Below, piece by piece: positions 37,623 to 45,963 of a DNA stretch of 64,000 nt. A program made the translations under genes and the position numbers. The stretch's first letter is position 1, and every line of letters starts with the position of its first letter. Source of the stretch: DATAXI01 sp963756185 (GTDB taxonomy: Bacteria; Verrucomicrobiota; Verrucomicrobiia; Chthoniobacterales; Chthoniobacteraceae); assembly GCA_963756185.1 (NCBI GenBank), contig CAVWMS010000002.1, positions 868,001-932,000 on the forward strand. Reading direction: 5' to 3'. The notes below the pieces were generated by a model that was not told where the DNA came from, searched no databases, and saw nothing but the letters and a program-made list of their open reading frames with translations.

Positions 37623-38694
37623 CCCCCACTCCCGCCCGGCGATGCGCGTCTTGATCGTCCGGCTCGATCACCTAGGCGACGTGCTGCTGACGACGCCGCT
37701 GGTGCGCGCGGCGGTGAAGGCGGGGTGGGAGACGCACGTGCTGGTGCGGGAGGCGTGCGCGGCGATATTCGGGGGCGATTCGCGCGTCGCGTTGCACGTG
37801 CTCGAGCAGGTGGCGCCAGATTTTCCGAAACGCTGGTGGCGCCTGGGCGGCTGGATGCGCCGGCAGGGGTACGAGATGATCCTGCTGCCGTATGGGAAGC
37901 CGCGGCAATTGCTGCTGGCCTCGGCGCTGAGCGGGGCGCGGCGGCGCATCGCGATGTGGGGCGGCGTGCTGGGCAGGCTGACGCTGCATCAATGCCTGCG
38001 CTCCGGCATGCGCAAGGGGGAACGGCATTTTTCCGAAATCCCGCTCGATTGCGCGGCGGCGGCGGGATTTCCCACCGACGGGTTGAAGCCCGATTTTTTT
38101 GTGAGCGCGGCGGAGATCGACGAGGCGCGCGCGGAGTTTGCGGCGCGTTTTCCGGGGTTGAAGCTGGTGGGGATTCATCCGGGATGCGCCGGCAATACGT
38201 GCAATCTGCCCGGGGCGGCGTTTGGGGAGCTGGCGGCGCTGCTTCTCGAACACCCCGGCATCGCGCTCATCGGGACGGGAGTGCCGGCGGAGAAAAAATT
38301 GTTCGAGGCGTGGCCGGAAGCGGTGCTGAACCATCCGCGCTTTTACAATGCGTGCGGGCTGTGGAACCTGCGCCAGCTCGCCGCGCACGTTGCAAATTAC
38401 ACGACCATGGTCGTGCCGAGCACGGGCCCGCTGCACATTGCGGCGGCGTTTTCGATTCCGACGGTGAGCGCCTTCTGCCGCTATCCGCCTGTGTCGGCGA
38501 CGGTTTGGGGAAACCTGACGCCGGGGACGATCGTCGTGTCGCCGCCGGCGGAATTTTGCGAGCAGCGGCGGCGGGCGCGTCCGCGGGAGAACTGCGATTT
38601 CGAGGGACGGGTGAAGGTGGAGGAAATGCGTCGGGCGGTGATGGAAATTCTTGCGTTACGCGCAGGCGCGGCTGCCGTAGAACGGGCTGGTTAA
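37606..38694 (+). CDS. Family 9 glycosyltransferase (heptosyltransferase-like)
   Basis: 362 residues; ATG 37606 overlaps the previous gene by 17 bp, and ATG 37642 (MRVLIVRLDHLGDVLLTTPL) is an equally good start. The N-terminal HLGDVLLTTPLVRA and C-terminal VGIHPGCAG with MVVPSTGPLHIAAAFSIPTV are the diagnostic GT9 motifs (acceptor-side Asp and the ADP-sugar binding STGPLH). Usually adds heptose or a similar sugar to lipopolysaccharide core or another glycan on the cytoplasmic face. Confidence 0.9.
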   Translation: MNSGGDPHSRPAMRVLIVRLDHLGDVLLTTPLVRAAVKAGWETHVLVREACAAIFGGDSRVALHVLEQVAPDFPKRWWRLGGWMRRQGYEMILLPYGKPRQLLLASALSGARRRIAMWGGVLGRLTLHQCLRSGMRKGERHFSEIPLDCAAAAGFPTDGLKPDFFVSAAEIDEARAEFAARFPGLKLVGIHPGCAGNTCNLPGAAFGELAALLLEHPGIALIGTGVPAEKKLFEAWPEAVLNHPRFYNACGLWNLRQLAAHVANYTTMVVPSTGPLHIAAAFSIPTVSAFCRYPPVSATVWGNLTPGTIVVSPPAEFCEQRRRARPRENCDFEGRVKVEEMRRAVMEILALRAGAAAVERAG

Positions 38695-38697
38695 GCC

Positions 38698-39834
38698 GTG
38701 CCATTCCCCGATCCAAAGCCCTTTAGGAAAAAATCAAACTGGCTGATCGCCACAGGTGTGGAGGCGGGGGCGCCGTTGCTGCGCGCGTACGCGCGGACGA
38801 AAGCCGGGCCGCCATCGGAGCCGCGCGAGTGGCGCAAGGCGCTGATCATCGGGGACAACCATATCGGCGACCTGCTTTACCGGAGCGCATCGCTCGGGCA
38901 TCTGAAGGCGGGTTTGCCGGGGTGCGAACTCCATTACCTGACCGCGCCGTCATCGGCGCCGATCATCGAGGGGAATCCGGCATTGGCGAGCGTCCTTCCG
39001 TGGGCGGGCACGGATTCGCCGCTCGACCTGGCGCCGGAACATTTCGCGGCGCTGCAGCAAATGCGCTTCGACGCGGCGCTGTGCACCAATAGCATCCGAT
39101 ACTGGCCGGAGTCGCTGCTGGCGTTGCGGCTCGGCATCCCGAACCGGGCCGGTTATGTTTACAAAGGATTTTCCGGTTGGATTACCCACCCAATTCCCAT
39201 CCGGTTTCCGCAATCCTATCCGGCGTACTTTCGGGAATATGTTGCCGCGATAATTGGAAGGCCGCCTGACTGGCCATTGCGACCTGTCATTGAAACCTCG
39301 GCGGCGGATGAGGAGGCGGCAGCCGGGCTCTGGGCGCGGTTCAAGCAGGATGATGGCGCGCGCCTGATCGCCTGCTTCATGACCACGCGGCAGCCGACCG
39401 GCGTCTGGGCGCCGGAGAACTTTGGCAGGACCTTGCAGTTGCTTCGCAAGAATTGCGGCGCGCATGCGGTCTTTTGCGGAGCCGGCGAGGACAAGCCGCT
39501 GCTCCGGCGCATCAATGACAGTTTTCAACTCGGAGCGGATATCGTCGCCGGCGACCTGAGTCTCCGCGCGCTCGCCTGTTTCCTGCGGCGCTTTCAGGCA
39601 GTGCTGACGACCGATTCAGGTCCTCGCCACATCGCCAATGCCGCGGGCGTTCCGGTATTCTTCTTTCGCAATCTACGGTCGGATCCGGTCGAAACCGGGG
39701 TCTATCTGGAGACCGAGACCGATTTCTGTCCGCCCGCGGCCTGGATGGACCCGGGAGGGCACGAGAGGATTCTTTCCGCCATCACTCCGGAAACAGTGGG
39801 GCGAATCATCGCCGAGCGTGCGTTCAATATCTGA
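38698..39834 (+). CDS. Family 9 glycosyltransferase-like protein
   Basis: 378 residues from GTG 38698, three bases after the previous stop. IIGDNHIGDLLYRSASLGHL replaces the usual GD.L..TP motif, and VLTTDSGPRHIANAAGVPVF is the ADP-sugar-binding motif with Arg in place of Leu before the His. The central part is diverged from the upstream GT9, so this may have another acceptor. It ends the polysaccharide operon. Confidence 0.8.
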   Translation: MPFPDPKPFRKKSNWLIATGVEAGAPLLRAYARTKAGPPSEPREWRKALIIGDNHIGDLLYRSASLGHLKAGLPGCELHYLTAPSSAPIIEGNPALASVLPWAGTDSPLDLAPEHFAALQQMRFDAALCTNSIRYWPESLLALRLGIPNRAGYVYKGFSGWITHPIPIRFPQSYPAYFREYVAAIIGRPPDWPLRPVIETSAADEEAAAGLWARFKQDDGARLIACFMTTRQPTGVWAPENFGRTLQLLRKNCGAHAVFCGAGEDKPLLRRINDSFQLGADIVAGDLSLRALACFLRRFQAVLTTDSGPRHIANAAGVPVFFFRNLRSDPVETGVYLETETDFCPPAAWMDPGGHERILSAITPETVGRIIAERAFNI

Positions 39835-39846
39835 ATATAATTCCTT

Positions 39847-40509
39847 ATGGCATCTCTCGATCTCACCCCCGTTGAAGCCCGCATCCTTGGCTGCCTGCTC
39901 GAGAAGGAGCGGATCACGCCGGAGAATTACCCGCTTTCCCTCAACAGCCTGGTGGTTGCGTGCAACCAGACGACAAATCGGGAGCCGGTCACGGCTTACG
40001 ACGAGCGGACCGTCGAGGAAGGGATCGCCGGATTGCGGGAGAAGAAACTGGTGACGGTGATTTTCGGCAGCGGATCGCGGGTGCAGAAATACCGGCACAA
40101 TCTGCCGGATCATTTCGAGTTGGATGGGCGCGACGTGGCGGTGATGGCGGTGCTGCTGCTGCGGGGTGCGCAAACGGCGGGGGAGTTGCGGTCGCGCACG
40201 GAGCGGCTTTTTCATTTTGCGAGCATCGAGGAGCTCGAGGCGTGCCTCGAGGGGCTGGCGCGGGGGGAATCGCCGCTCATCAAGCTGCTGCCGCAGCAGC
40301 CGGGACAAAAGGAGGGGCGCACCGTGCATCTGCTTTCGCCGGAGCCGGAAGGGGGCTGGCAGAAGGCGGGATATGAAACGACGCCGGCGCCGCGCGTAAC
40401 GCGGGAGGAGGGGAGGATGGAAGCGCTGGAAGCCGAGGTGGCGGCGTTGCGCAAAGAGGTGGGGGAATTGCGGGAGCAATTCGCGGCTTTCCGCAAGCAG
40501 TTCGAGTAG
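39847..40509 (+). CDS. YceH/DUF480-family protein
   Basis: 220 residues. LTPVEARILGCLLEKERITPENYPLSLNSLVVACNQTTNREPV is split between two winged-helix modules: the first at about 1-85 and the second (VMAVLLLRGAQTAGELRSRT) at about 95-165, as in E. coli YceH. The last 40 residues form a coiled coil (EALEAEVAALRKEVGELREQ), as in other family members. Function in the family is poorly known; DNA binding is inferred from the fold. It starts 12 bp after the GT9 gene but is unrelated to glycan synthesis. Confidence 0.9.
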   Translation: MASLDLTPVEARILGCLLEKERITPENYPLSLNSLVVACNQTTNREPVTAYDERTVEEGIAGLREKKLVTVIFGSGSRVQKYRHNLPDHFELDGRDVAVMAVLLLRGAQTAGELRSRTERLFHFASIEELEACLEGLARGESPLIKLLPQQPGQKEGRTVHLLSPEPEGGWQKAGYETTPAPRVTREEGRMEALEAEVAALRKEVGELREQFAAFRKQFE

Positions 40510-40512
40510 CGG

Positions 40513-40941
40513 CTACGGAAAAATCTCGTCGAGCTTGTGGGCCGTGAACTGGCTGCCGGCGACGCGGAGACGGCCCGTAATGAAAGCGCGGAAGCCGCCA
40601 AGGGTGCCGTTTGAAAGGCGAACCCAATCGGCGCCCGTGGAATAAAATGTCACATCGGGATTGGCAATAACCCCCTTGCCCATGGTGTAGGAGCCGTCGC
40701 TGATGACGATCCACCATTTGCCTGCCTGCGGGTCGCCGAAATCGAACTGGTAACGGAGATGCTCGCCGCGGGCGCGGTCCGGGCGGAAGGATTCGCGCAT
40801 CTGGTCAAAGACCTCCTGCGGGCTGGTGGGATCGGGTTCGACGATGGCGGCCGCGGGGGCTGGATGGGCAGCGTGCGGGGCGGCCCGCAAGGGCAGGGCG
40901 GGCAGGAGCGCGAAGAGGAGAATAAGAATTCGCCGAACCAT
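40513..40941 (-). CDS. Secreted SCP2-like lipid-binding protein
   Basis: 142 residues with signal peptide (MVRRILILLFALLPALPLRA). The rest has the sterol-carrier-protein-2 pattern: YQFDFGDPQAGKWWIVISDG, VIANPDVTFYSTGADWVRLS and AFITGRLRVAGSQFTAHKL. SCP2 domains bind lipids; a secreted form would act in the periplasm. It converges with YceH, with three bases between the stops. Confidence 0.75.
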   Translation of the reverse strand: MVRRILILLFALLPALPLRAAPHAAHPAPAAAIVEPDPTSPQEVFDQMRESFRPDRARGEHLRYQFDFGDPQAGKWWIVISDGSYTMGKGVIANPDVTFYSTGADWVRLSNGTLGGFRAFITGRLRVAGSQFTAHKLDEIFP

Positions 40942-41019
40942 GCGGCAGAATCGGCGGCGAAGATTGCCGGATCAATCAGGAAAATGCCTGAACGAAAGCC
41001 GTGCAGAGAGGGGCCGGCG

Positions 41020-41856
41020 TCAGGCGGCCTTTGAGGGCGAGTGCTCGCGGGGAACGGAGGGGGAAGGCGTCTCGGAGCCGTCGGGCAATTCCTCGGCAGC
41101 CCACTTGTCGTATTCCTCCTGGGAAATGCCGTGGGAGATGCGGATGCCGAAGCGCTTGCGCATGTACTCTTCGAGGGGGATCCATTGGTCCTGGTATTGG
41201 ACGCGCTTGGACCAGGCGCACATGGTGACGAGGGAGTAGAGCTTGCCGATCTGCATTGCGCAAAAGCCGATGCCAGCCAGGAAGAGGAGATTGATGGCCA
41301 CGATTGCGACAAGGAGATTGCGATGGAAAGCGGTTTGGGCCTGGGCGACTTCCAATTGGCCCGAGGCGTCGTTGGCTTCCTCGTGGGCGAGGGAATCAAG
41401 GAGGCGCTCGATGCGGTTGAGGCCGGGATCGACGGCAGGGAGAGGGGCGGGGGATTTGGCGGTGGAATTGGATTGGAGAGACTTGCCGATTGCCTCGAGC
41501 TCGGTATGGACGTATTCGCGGAGGTCCTCGGCGTGAGACAGCCTGGCGGTGATTTCGTTGTCCTCGGTCACCAGGCGGTCCATGCTTACGTCGACGTTGG
41601 AGGAGGCGGCGTGGTAGGCGTCGAGGTAGGAGGCGTCGCCGGTTACGAGGTAGGCGCGGCGGCAATCCTGGGCGCGCTTGAGGGCCTGGATGACATCGTT
41701 GATGAGATGGATACGGCTGGATGAAGCGTAGCTGCTGTGGGCGAGGTACTTATCGGCCAGATGATCGGTCACCACGGTGATCGCCGACATGCACAGAACG
41801 GTAAAAACAGCGATGCCGCACAGGAGCCGGAATGGAGTGACAAGGGCAGGGCGCAT
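41020..41856 (-). CDS. Membrane protein with CHASE3-type sensor but no output domain
   Basis: About 278 residues from ATG 41856 (an upstream ATG at 41907 is less likely because the first helix begins here). Helix 1 at about 10-30 (LCGIAVFTVLCMSAITVV), a helical periplasmic domain with CRRAYLVTGDASYLDAYHAA, the signature of CHASE3, then helix 2 (NLLVAIVAINLLFLAGIGFC). The cytoplasmic tail is only about 75 residues and carries no kinase, cyclase, GGDEF or HAMP motif. It may work through a partner or be a truncated sensor. Confidence 0.7.
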   Translation of the reverse strand: MRPALVTPFRLLCGIAVFTVLCMSAITVVTDHLADKYLAHSSYASSSRIHLINDVIQALKRAQDCRRAYLVTGDASYLDAYHAASSNVDVSMDRLVTEDNEITARLSHAEDLREYVHTELEAIGKSLQSNSTAKSPAPLPAVDPGLNRIERLLDSLAHEEANDASGQLEVAQAQTAFHRNLLVAIVAINLLFLAGIGFCAMQIGKLYSLVTMCAWSKRVQYQDQWIPLEEYMRKRFGIRISHGISQEEYDKWAAEELPDGSETPSPSVPREHSPSKAA

Positions 41857-42012
41857 GGAATGAAATCCTGTAGGTGACGGATATATATTGAGCATTAGCG
41901 ATGCCACGTATCGCCTGGGCGGCGTCTGGTATGAGAATTGTAGGGCTTTCCCCTATTTTCCTGCCGGCTGTCCGTGATTCGGTGAGACCCTCGCGCGAGG
42001 CCGGCCTGGCCT

Positions 42013-42837
42013 CTACCGCTCTACCTTAAACACGAGCCGGCAGAGCATTTCCACCACCAGGTAGGGCACGAACAGGAGCACCGTGATCCAGAAACTCGGC
42101 GGCCAGTTGGTCACGCACGCGAACAGAATCCCCGCCCATACCGCCGCCAACGCCAGGACGACTGAGGCCAGCATTCCCGACCAGAAACCCCGGAACAATC
42201 GCGCGGCGACCCCCGCCGGCCCGATGACCAGTGCGAACACCAAGAGGATGCCCACCACCTGGCTGGCCAGTGTCACAGAGACCGCGAGGATGACCATGAA
42301 CACCAGCGACAGCATGGAAACGCGCACTCCGCGGGCCTCCGCCAAGTCGGGCTGGATGCTCGCGAAAATCAGCTTCCGGGAGAAGACGATCAGCACCGCC
42401 AGACTTCCGGCCGAAAGAACCGCGATCTGGGCGATTTGCCGGGATGATACTCCGAATATGTTTCCGAACAGGATTGCGGAGGCCTGTCCGGCGAATCCGT
42501 TGTAAAGCGCCAGGAAGAGCGTCCCGACGCCGAGGCAGACCGATAGCACCATCCCGATCGCGATTTCGCTCCGGTGGGCCCGGTCGCCCATCACGCCCAT
42601 GGTCGCGCCCGCCAGCACTGCTATCACCAGCATTCCCTCGAGCGGACTGAGCCCGAGGAGCGCCGCGCCCGTCGCTCCCGTGAAACCGATATGCGCCAGG
42701 GCATGCGCCGCGAAACCGACCTTCCGCAGCACCACGAAATAGCCGACGACCGCACCGAGCACCGCCGCCAGCGAGCCGGCGATCAGCGCGCTGCGCACAA
42801 AGTCGTACGATAGAAACTCCCGCAGTTGATCAATCAT
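42013..42837 (-). CDS. znuB: Metal ABC transporter permease (ZnuB/MntB family)
   Basis: 274 residues from ATG 42837, which overlaps the end of the ATPase gene by 8 bp. About eight membrane helices, with GYFVVLRKVGFAAHALAHIG, LLGLSPLEGMLVIAVLAG, IGMVLSVCLGVGTLFLALYN and ASQVVGILLVFALVIGPAGV, all characteristic of the ABC-3 permease family. Third gene of a znuA-znuC-znuB operon. Confidence 0.9.
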   Translation of the reverse strand: MIDQLREFLSYDFVRSALIAGSLAAVLGAVVGYFVVLRKVGFAAHALAHIGFTGATGAALLGLSPLEGMLVIAVLAGATMGVMGDRAHRSEIAIGMVLSVCLGVGTLFLALYNGFAGQASAILFGNIFGVSSRQIAQIAVLSAGSLAVLIVFSRKLIFASIQPDLAEARGVRVSMLSLVFMVILAVSVTLASQVVGILLVFALVIGPAGVAARLFRGFWSGMLASVVLALAAVWAGILFACVTNWPPSFWITVLLFVPYLVVEMLCRLVFKVER

Positions 42838-43621
42838 GGCGCGCGGCCTCGATGACGCCGCCTTCCGCGGCAAGAATGAATACGTTGCCCTCCATCCGGA
42901 TCACCCGGATTTTGGCCTTGTAGAGATGGCTGAGCGCCTCGCTGGTTATCACTTCGTCCACCAAACCGATTGCCGCCTCCCCGCCCGCGATATAGAGGAC
43001 CCGGTCCATTATTCCCAGCAGCGGGTTCACGTCGTGCGCGGTGAAGAGGATCGTGGTCTTCGTCGTTTTCTTGATTTCGGTCACGCGTTCGATCAGCAGC
43101 ATTTGATTGCGCGGGTCCAGGCTCGCCAGCGGCTCGTCCAGCAGGAGCAACCGCGGCTGCCCGAGGAGGGCCTGGGCCAGGCCCACCCGCTGCCTCTCTC
43201 CGCCGGAGAGGACCGAAAATGGCCGGTGCTCAAATGATCTCAAGCCCACCAGGTCAATCACCCGGTCCACCTCCTCTTTCAGACGCCGCCTGTGCCACGG
43301 CACGCCCCAACCGTCTCCGGCCGCCACTCCGGTCACCATGGAGCGCGCGCTCAGCGCCGTGCCCTCGAGGGTCACCCGGGACTGCGGCATGTAGCCGATC
43401 GTCCGATTCGCCCGCCCCGCCGGCACACCGAAGATCGAGATTCGCCCCGCGGACAACGGCGCAAGGCCCAGGATGGCCCGCAGCAGCGTGGATTTCCCGG
43501 CCCCGTTGGGTCCAAAGATGCCGATGAATTCGCCCGGCGCGATCTCCGCGTTCACGGCGCGCAGGATTTCGTTTCCGCCCAGCCGCACGCTGGCGCCAGC
43601 TATTGCCAGAGCAGCGTTCAA
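42830..43621 (-). CDS. znuC: Metal ABC transporter ATP-binding protein (ZnuC/MntA family)
   Basis: 263 residues if translation starts at TTG 43621, whose TTGA overlaps the stop of the binding-protein gene; the open frame goes up to 43672, inside that gene. Walker A is GPNGAGKST, Q-loop YMPQSRVTLEGTALS, signature LSGGERQRVGLAQALLG, Walker B RLLLLDEPLASLDP, H-loop FTAHDVNPLL. Drives uptake of zinc or manganese together with the adjacent permease. Confidence 0.9.
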   Translation of the reverse strand: MNAALAIAGASVRLGGNEILRAVNAEIAPGEFIGIFGPNGAGKSTLLRAILGLAPLSAGRISIFGVPAGRANRTIGYMPQSRVTLEGTALSARSMVTGVAAGDGWGVPWHRRRLKEEVDRVIDLVGLRSFEHRPFSVLSGGERQRVGLAQALLGQPRLLLLDEPLASLDPRNQMLLIERVTEIKKTTKTTILFTAHDVNPLLGIMDRVLYIAGGEAAIGLVDEVITSEALSHLYKAKIRVIRMEGNVFILAAEGGVIEAARHD

Positions 43622-44484
43622 TGGACCCCGGAGAATGCCCCTTCCACGGCCTTCAATTCCGAGACCATCCACTTCACGTAGGTTTTCTGTTCCGGCGGTT
43701 GCGTCTCCGTGACGCCGACCACGGGCACCTTATGGTCCTTTGCGATCGACTGCATCCGTTGCGTCACCGGGTCGGACACCTGGCTGTTGTAGAAGAGCAA
43801 TTTCGCCTCTCCGCTGGTCAGGCTATTCTCGAATCCGGAGGTGTCCTTGAAGCTGGGCTCCGTGTCGTTCATCACGGCCACCTGGAATCCGTAATTCAAC
43901 ATTTTGAATCCCAGCGCCGACGCCATGTATCCGAACACCGGCTCGGTCGCGGTGACCGCCGTTCCCGCGTGCGCAGCCTTGATCCTGGCAATCTCCGAAG
44001 TCACTTCGTCCATCGATTTGTCGAACGCCGCCACCGCCTGCAGCCTGTTGAGCACCTGGCCCAATTTCGCCGCCAGCGCCGGCATTGTTCGCGGGTCGTA
44101 CCAGATGTGCGGATTGTCCCCCGATTTCGCCCCGATCAAGTCCGCCACGCAGATCACCGTCCTGCCCGGCTTCCCCCGCAGCCCCAAAAGCTTCTGCATC
44201 CAGTCATCGTACCCGATTCCGCTGTAGATGACGATGTCCGCGCTCTCCACCGCCTTCGCCGTCGCCGCGTCGGACTGAAATTCGTGCGGGTCCTGGTTTG
44301 GGTTGCTCATGATGCTCGTAATGTTCGCGGATCTTCCGGCTATCTGCTGCGCCACGCCGCCGTAGAAATTTTCCGCCGCCACGATACTGAGACTCTGGGC
44401 CTCGGCGCTGGCGCCGATGAACATGCAGGCGATGGCCGCCAACGCCAGCTTCCCTGCGACAGTTTTCATAAATAGAGATTTCAT
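43618..44484 (-). CDS. znuA: Metal ABC transporter substrate-binding protein (ZnuA/MntC family)
   Basis: 288 residues. ATG 44484 follows a GAAG ribosome site; a signal peptide comes next (LALAAIACMFIGASAEA). Metal ligands are visible: His in NPNQDPHEFQSD, His in DNPHIWYDPRTM, and at the third position Glu in TATEPVFGYMASAL rather than the His of ZnuA. The fourth acidic ligand is probably in VVGVTETQPPEQK. The Glu is as in the manganese-binding PsaA/MntC type, so metal specificity (Zn or Mn) is uncertain. The His-rich loop of true ZnuA is absent. Confidence 0.85.
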   Translation of the reverse strand: MKSLFMKTVAGKLALAAIACMFIGASAEAQSLSIVAAENFYGGVAQQIAGRSANITSIMSNPNQDPHEFQSDAATAKAVESADIVIYSGIGYDDWMQKLLGLRGKPGRTVICVADLIGAKSGDNPHIWYDPRTMPALAAKLGQVLNRLQAVAAFDKSMDEVTSEIARIKAAHAGTAVTATEPVFGYMASALGFKMLNYGFQVAVMNDTEPSFKDTSGFENSLTSGEAKLLFYNSQVSDPVTQRMQSIAKDHKVPVVGVTETQPPEQKTYVKWMVSELKAVEGAFSGVH

Positions 44485-44496
44485 AATGCTTCAAAA

Positions 44497-44518
44497 TACT
44501 GATAACGCATTATCAGTA
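44497..44518. promoter_or_regulatory. Palindromic Fur-family operator upstream of znuA
   Basis: TACTGATAA and TTATCAGTA form a perfect 9-bp inverted repeat around CGCA, ending 12 bp before the znuA start codon. TGATAA/TTATCA arms are typical of Fur, Zur and Mur boxes. A Fur-family gene lies directly on the other side, ending at 44556. Binding would block znuABC when the metal is plentiful. Confidence 0.75.
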
Positions 44519-44555
44519 CGGCGCAAGGGGATTCGGCGGATGCCAGTGCGCCGAT

Positions 44556-45035
44556 TTACGAAGTCCCGGCGCGCGCTTTCGATGCGGCGGCGGGTTTGCC
44601 CCTGGCAGCCGGGCGCGCGGACTGCGACTTGGCGCGCGACTGCGCGGAGCGGCATGCGGCGCAGAGGCCGTAGAGGGTCATCTCATGGTCCTCGACCAGG
44701 TAACCGCCGGGAATGATGGTGCCCTTGGCGAGATGGAGGGGGCAGACCTCGAGGTCGTAGACGTTTTTGCAGCGCCGGCATTGAAAATGGTCGTGATGAC
44801 CCATGCCGGAGCGCTCGTAGCAGGTCTGGCCGTCCGGGAGGATGACGGTCTGGATGCGCTGGGACTCGAGGAGCAGATTGAGCGTGCGATAGACGGTGGC
44901 GATGCCAAGGCTGCCGAGAGAAGCCTGGGCGCGCTCGAGGATTTGCTGGATCGAAACCGGCCCTTTCGCCTGGGTGATGGCGAGAAGGATGGCATCGCGC
45001 TGACGTGTATGACGCTGGCCAAGCGGGGAAGACAC
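44556..45035 (-). CDS. Fur-family metal-responsive repressor (probably Zur- or Mur-like)
   Basis: 159 residues from GTG 45035; the open frame up to 45227 has no family similarity. The winged-helix part reads HTRQRDAILLAITQAKGPVS and LGIATVYRTLNLLLESQRIQ. The dimerisation part carries GMGHHDHFQCRRCKNVYDLE, the regulatory His cluster and the first structural Cys pair, and the second pair LYGLCAACRS. A basic Ala/Lys/Arg tail ends it. Same strand as znuABC and 70 bp upstream; the operator between them points to control of the metal importer. Confidence 0.88.
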   Translation of the reverse strand: MSSPLGQRHTRQRDAILLAITQAKGPVSIQQILERAQASLGSLGIATVYRTLNLLLESQRIQTVILPDGQTCYERSGMGHHDHFQCRRCKNVYDLEVCPLHLAKGTIIPGGYLVEDHEMTLYGLCAACRSAQSRAKSQSARPAARGKPAAASKARAGTS

Positions 45036-45262
45036 GGCGGCAAAACTAAGCGGGAATGGAAGCGGGGGCAATTGTGGATTGGGGAAATGGTCGAATTTTG
45101 ACCGTGAGCCGAGGATTATGCCCGAATGAAAACGAATGCGGCGGAGAAATTGATCCCGGCAGTATCTGACTCCCACTCGGGAGAAGGATGATGGCTCTCC
45201 GGCGGGAGTGTGGCATCCCTCATCCATCCTCCGGAGGGGTAATTGTCCAGCACGAGGGTTAA

Positions 45263-45963
45263 CTAAAGCTGAATTAGCCCACGGCGCAGCGCTATCGAGG
45301 TGGCCTCGGTACGGCTTAGAACATTCAATTTCGCGAATATGTTACGCAGGTGGCCTTTTACGGTGGTCTCACTGATGGAAAGACCGGCAGCGATTTCCTT
45401 GTTACTCCTGCCCCGGGCCAATAGTATCAAAACGTCAAGTTCGCGGCTGGTTAATGCCTCACCTCTCAATCCCGCCGCTAATTTCTCAACGAGGGCAGCC
45501 GGTATGCACGTTTCTCCGCGACTGACTTTGCGGATGCAGTCGAGTAACACTTCACGGCGCTGGTCCTTGAGCAGATAGCCTTTGGCCCCCGCCTTGATGG
45601 CACCGTAAATCTCACTATCCGTGTCGTAGGTGGTCAGAATGATGAATTTTGCGGCGGCCTCCCGCTGGCAAATTTCGTTGATTACGCCGACGCCATCGAG
45701 AACCGGCATGCGCAAGTCAAGCAGCGTGACCTGGGGTTTGTGCCTGTGCCATAAATCGACTGCCTGGCGGCCGTTTTCCGCTTCCGCCACGACTACCATG
45801 TCGGGCTGCATGCCGATGATGGAAGATAATCCCGCAAGTACCGTGGTGTGGTCATCAGCGATAAGAACCCGAATCTTTTCTTCGGTACGATCTCGGCCGC
45901 TGGCTTGACAGGCAATGCTGCGCCCGGCGAAGAGAGATTTCGCCGTTCAATTGGTCTTTTCAT
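45263..45963 (-). CDS. NarL/FixJ-type response regulator (frameshift in A homopolymer at N-terminus)
   Basis: From ATG 45963, overlapping the kinase stop by 17 bp, the frame reads MKRPIERRNLSSPGAALPVK up to VPKK, then shifts at the A-run 45876-45879; the next frame continues as IRVLIADDHTTVLAGLSSII. The rest is a normal receiver (DLW..KPQVTLLDLRMP with the phospho-Asp, LKDQRREVLL) and a LuxR HTH (LTSRELDVLILLARGRSNKEIA). The plain frame without the shift starts only at ATG 45811 and would lack the acidic pocket. Output of the adjacent histidine kinase. Confidence 0.85.

Noticed and set aside
41985..42012. CCTCGCGCGAGG and GAGGCC..GGCCTC as terminator of the znu operon
   Set aside because: Short stems, no T-run, and partly reaching to the coding end; not convincing.
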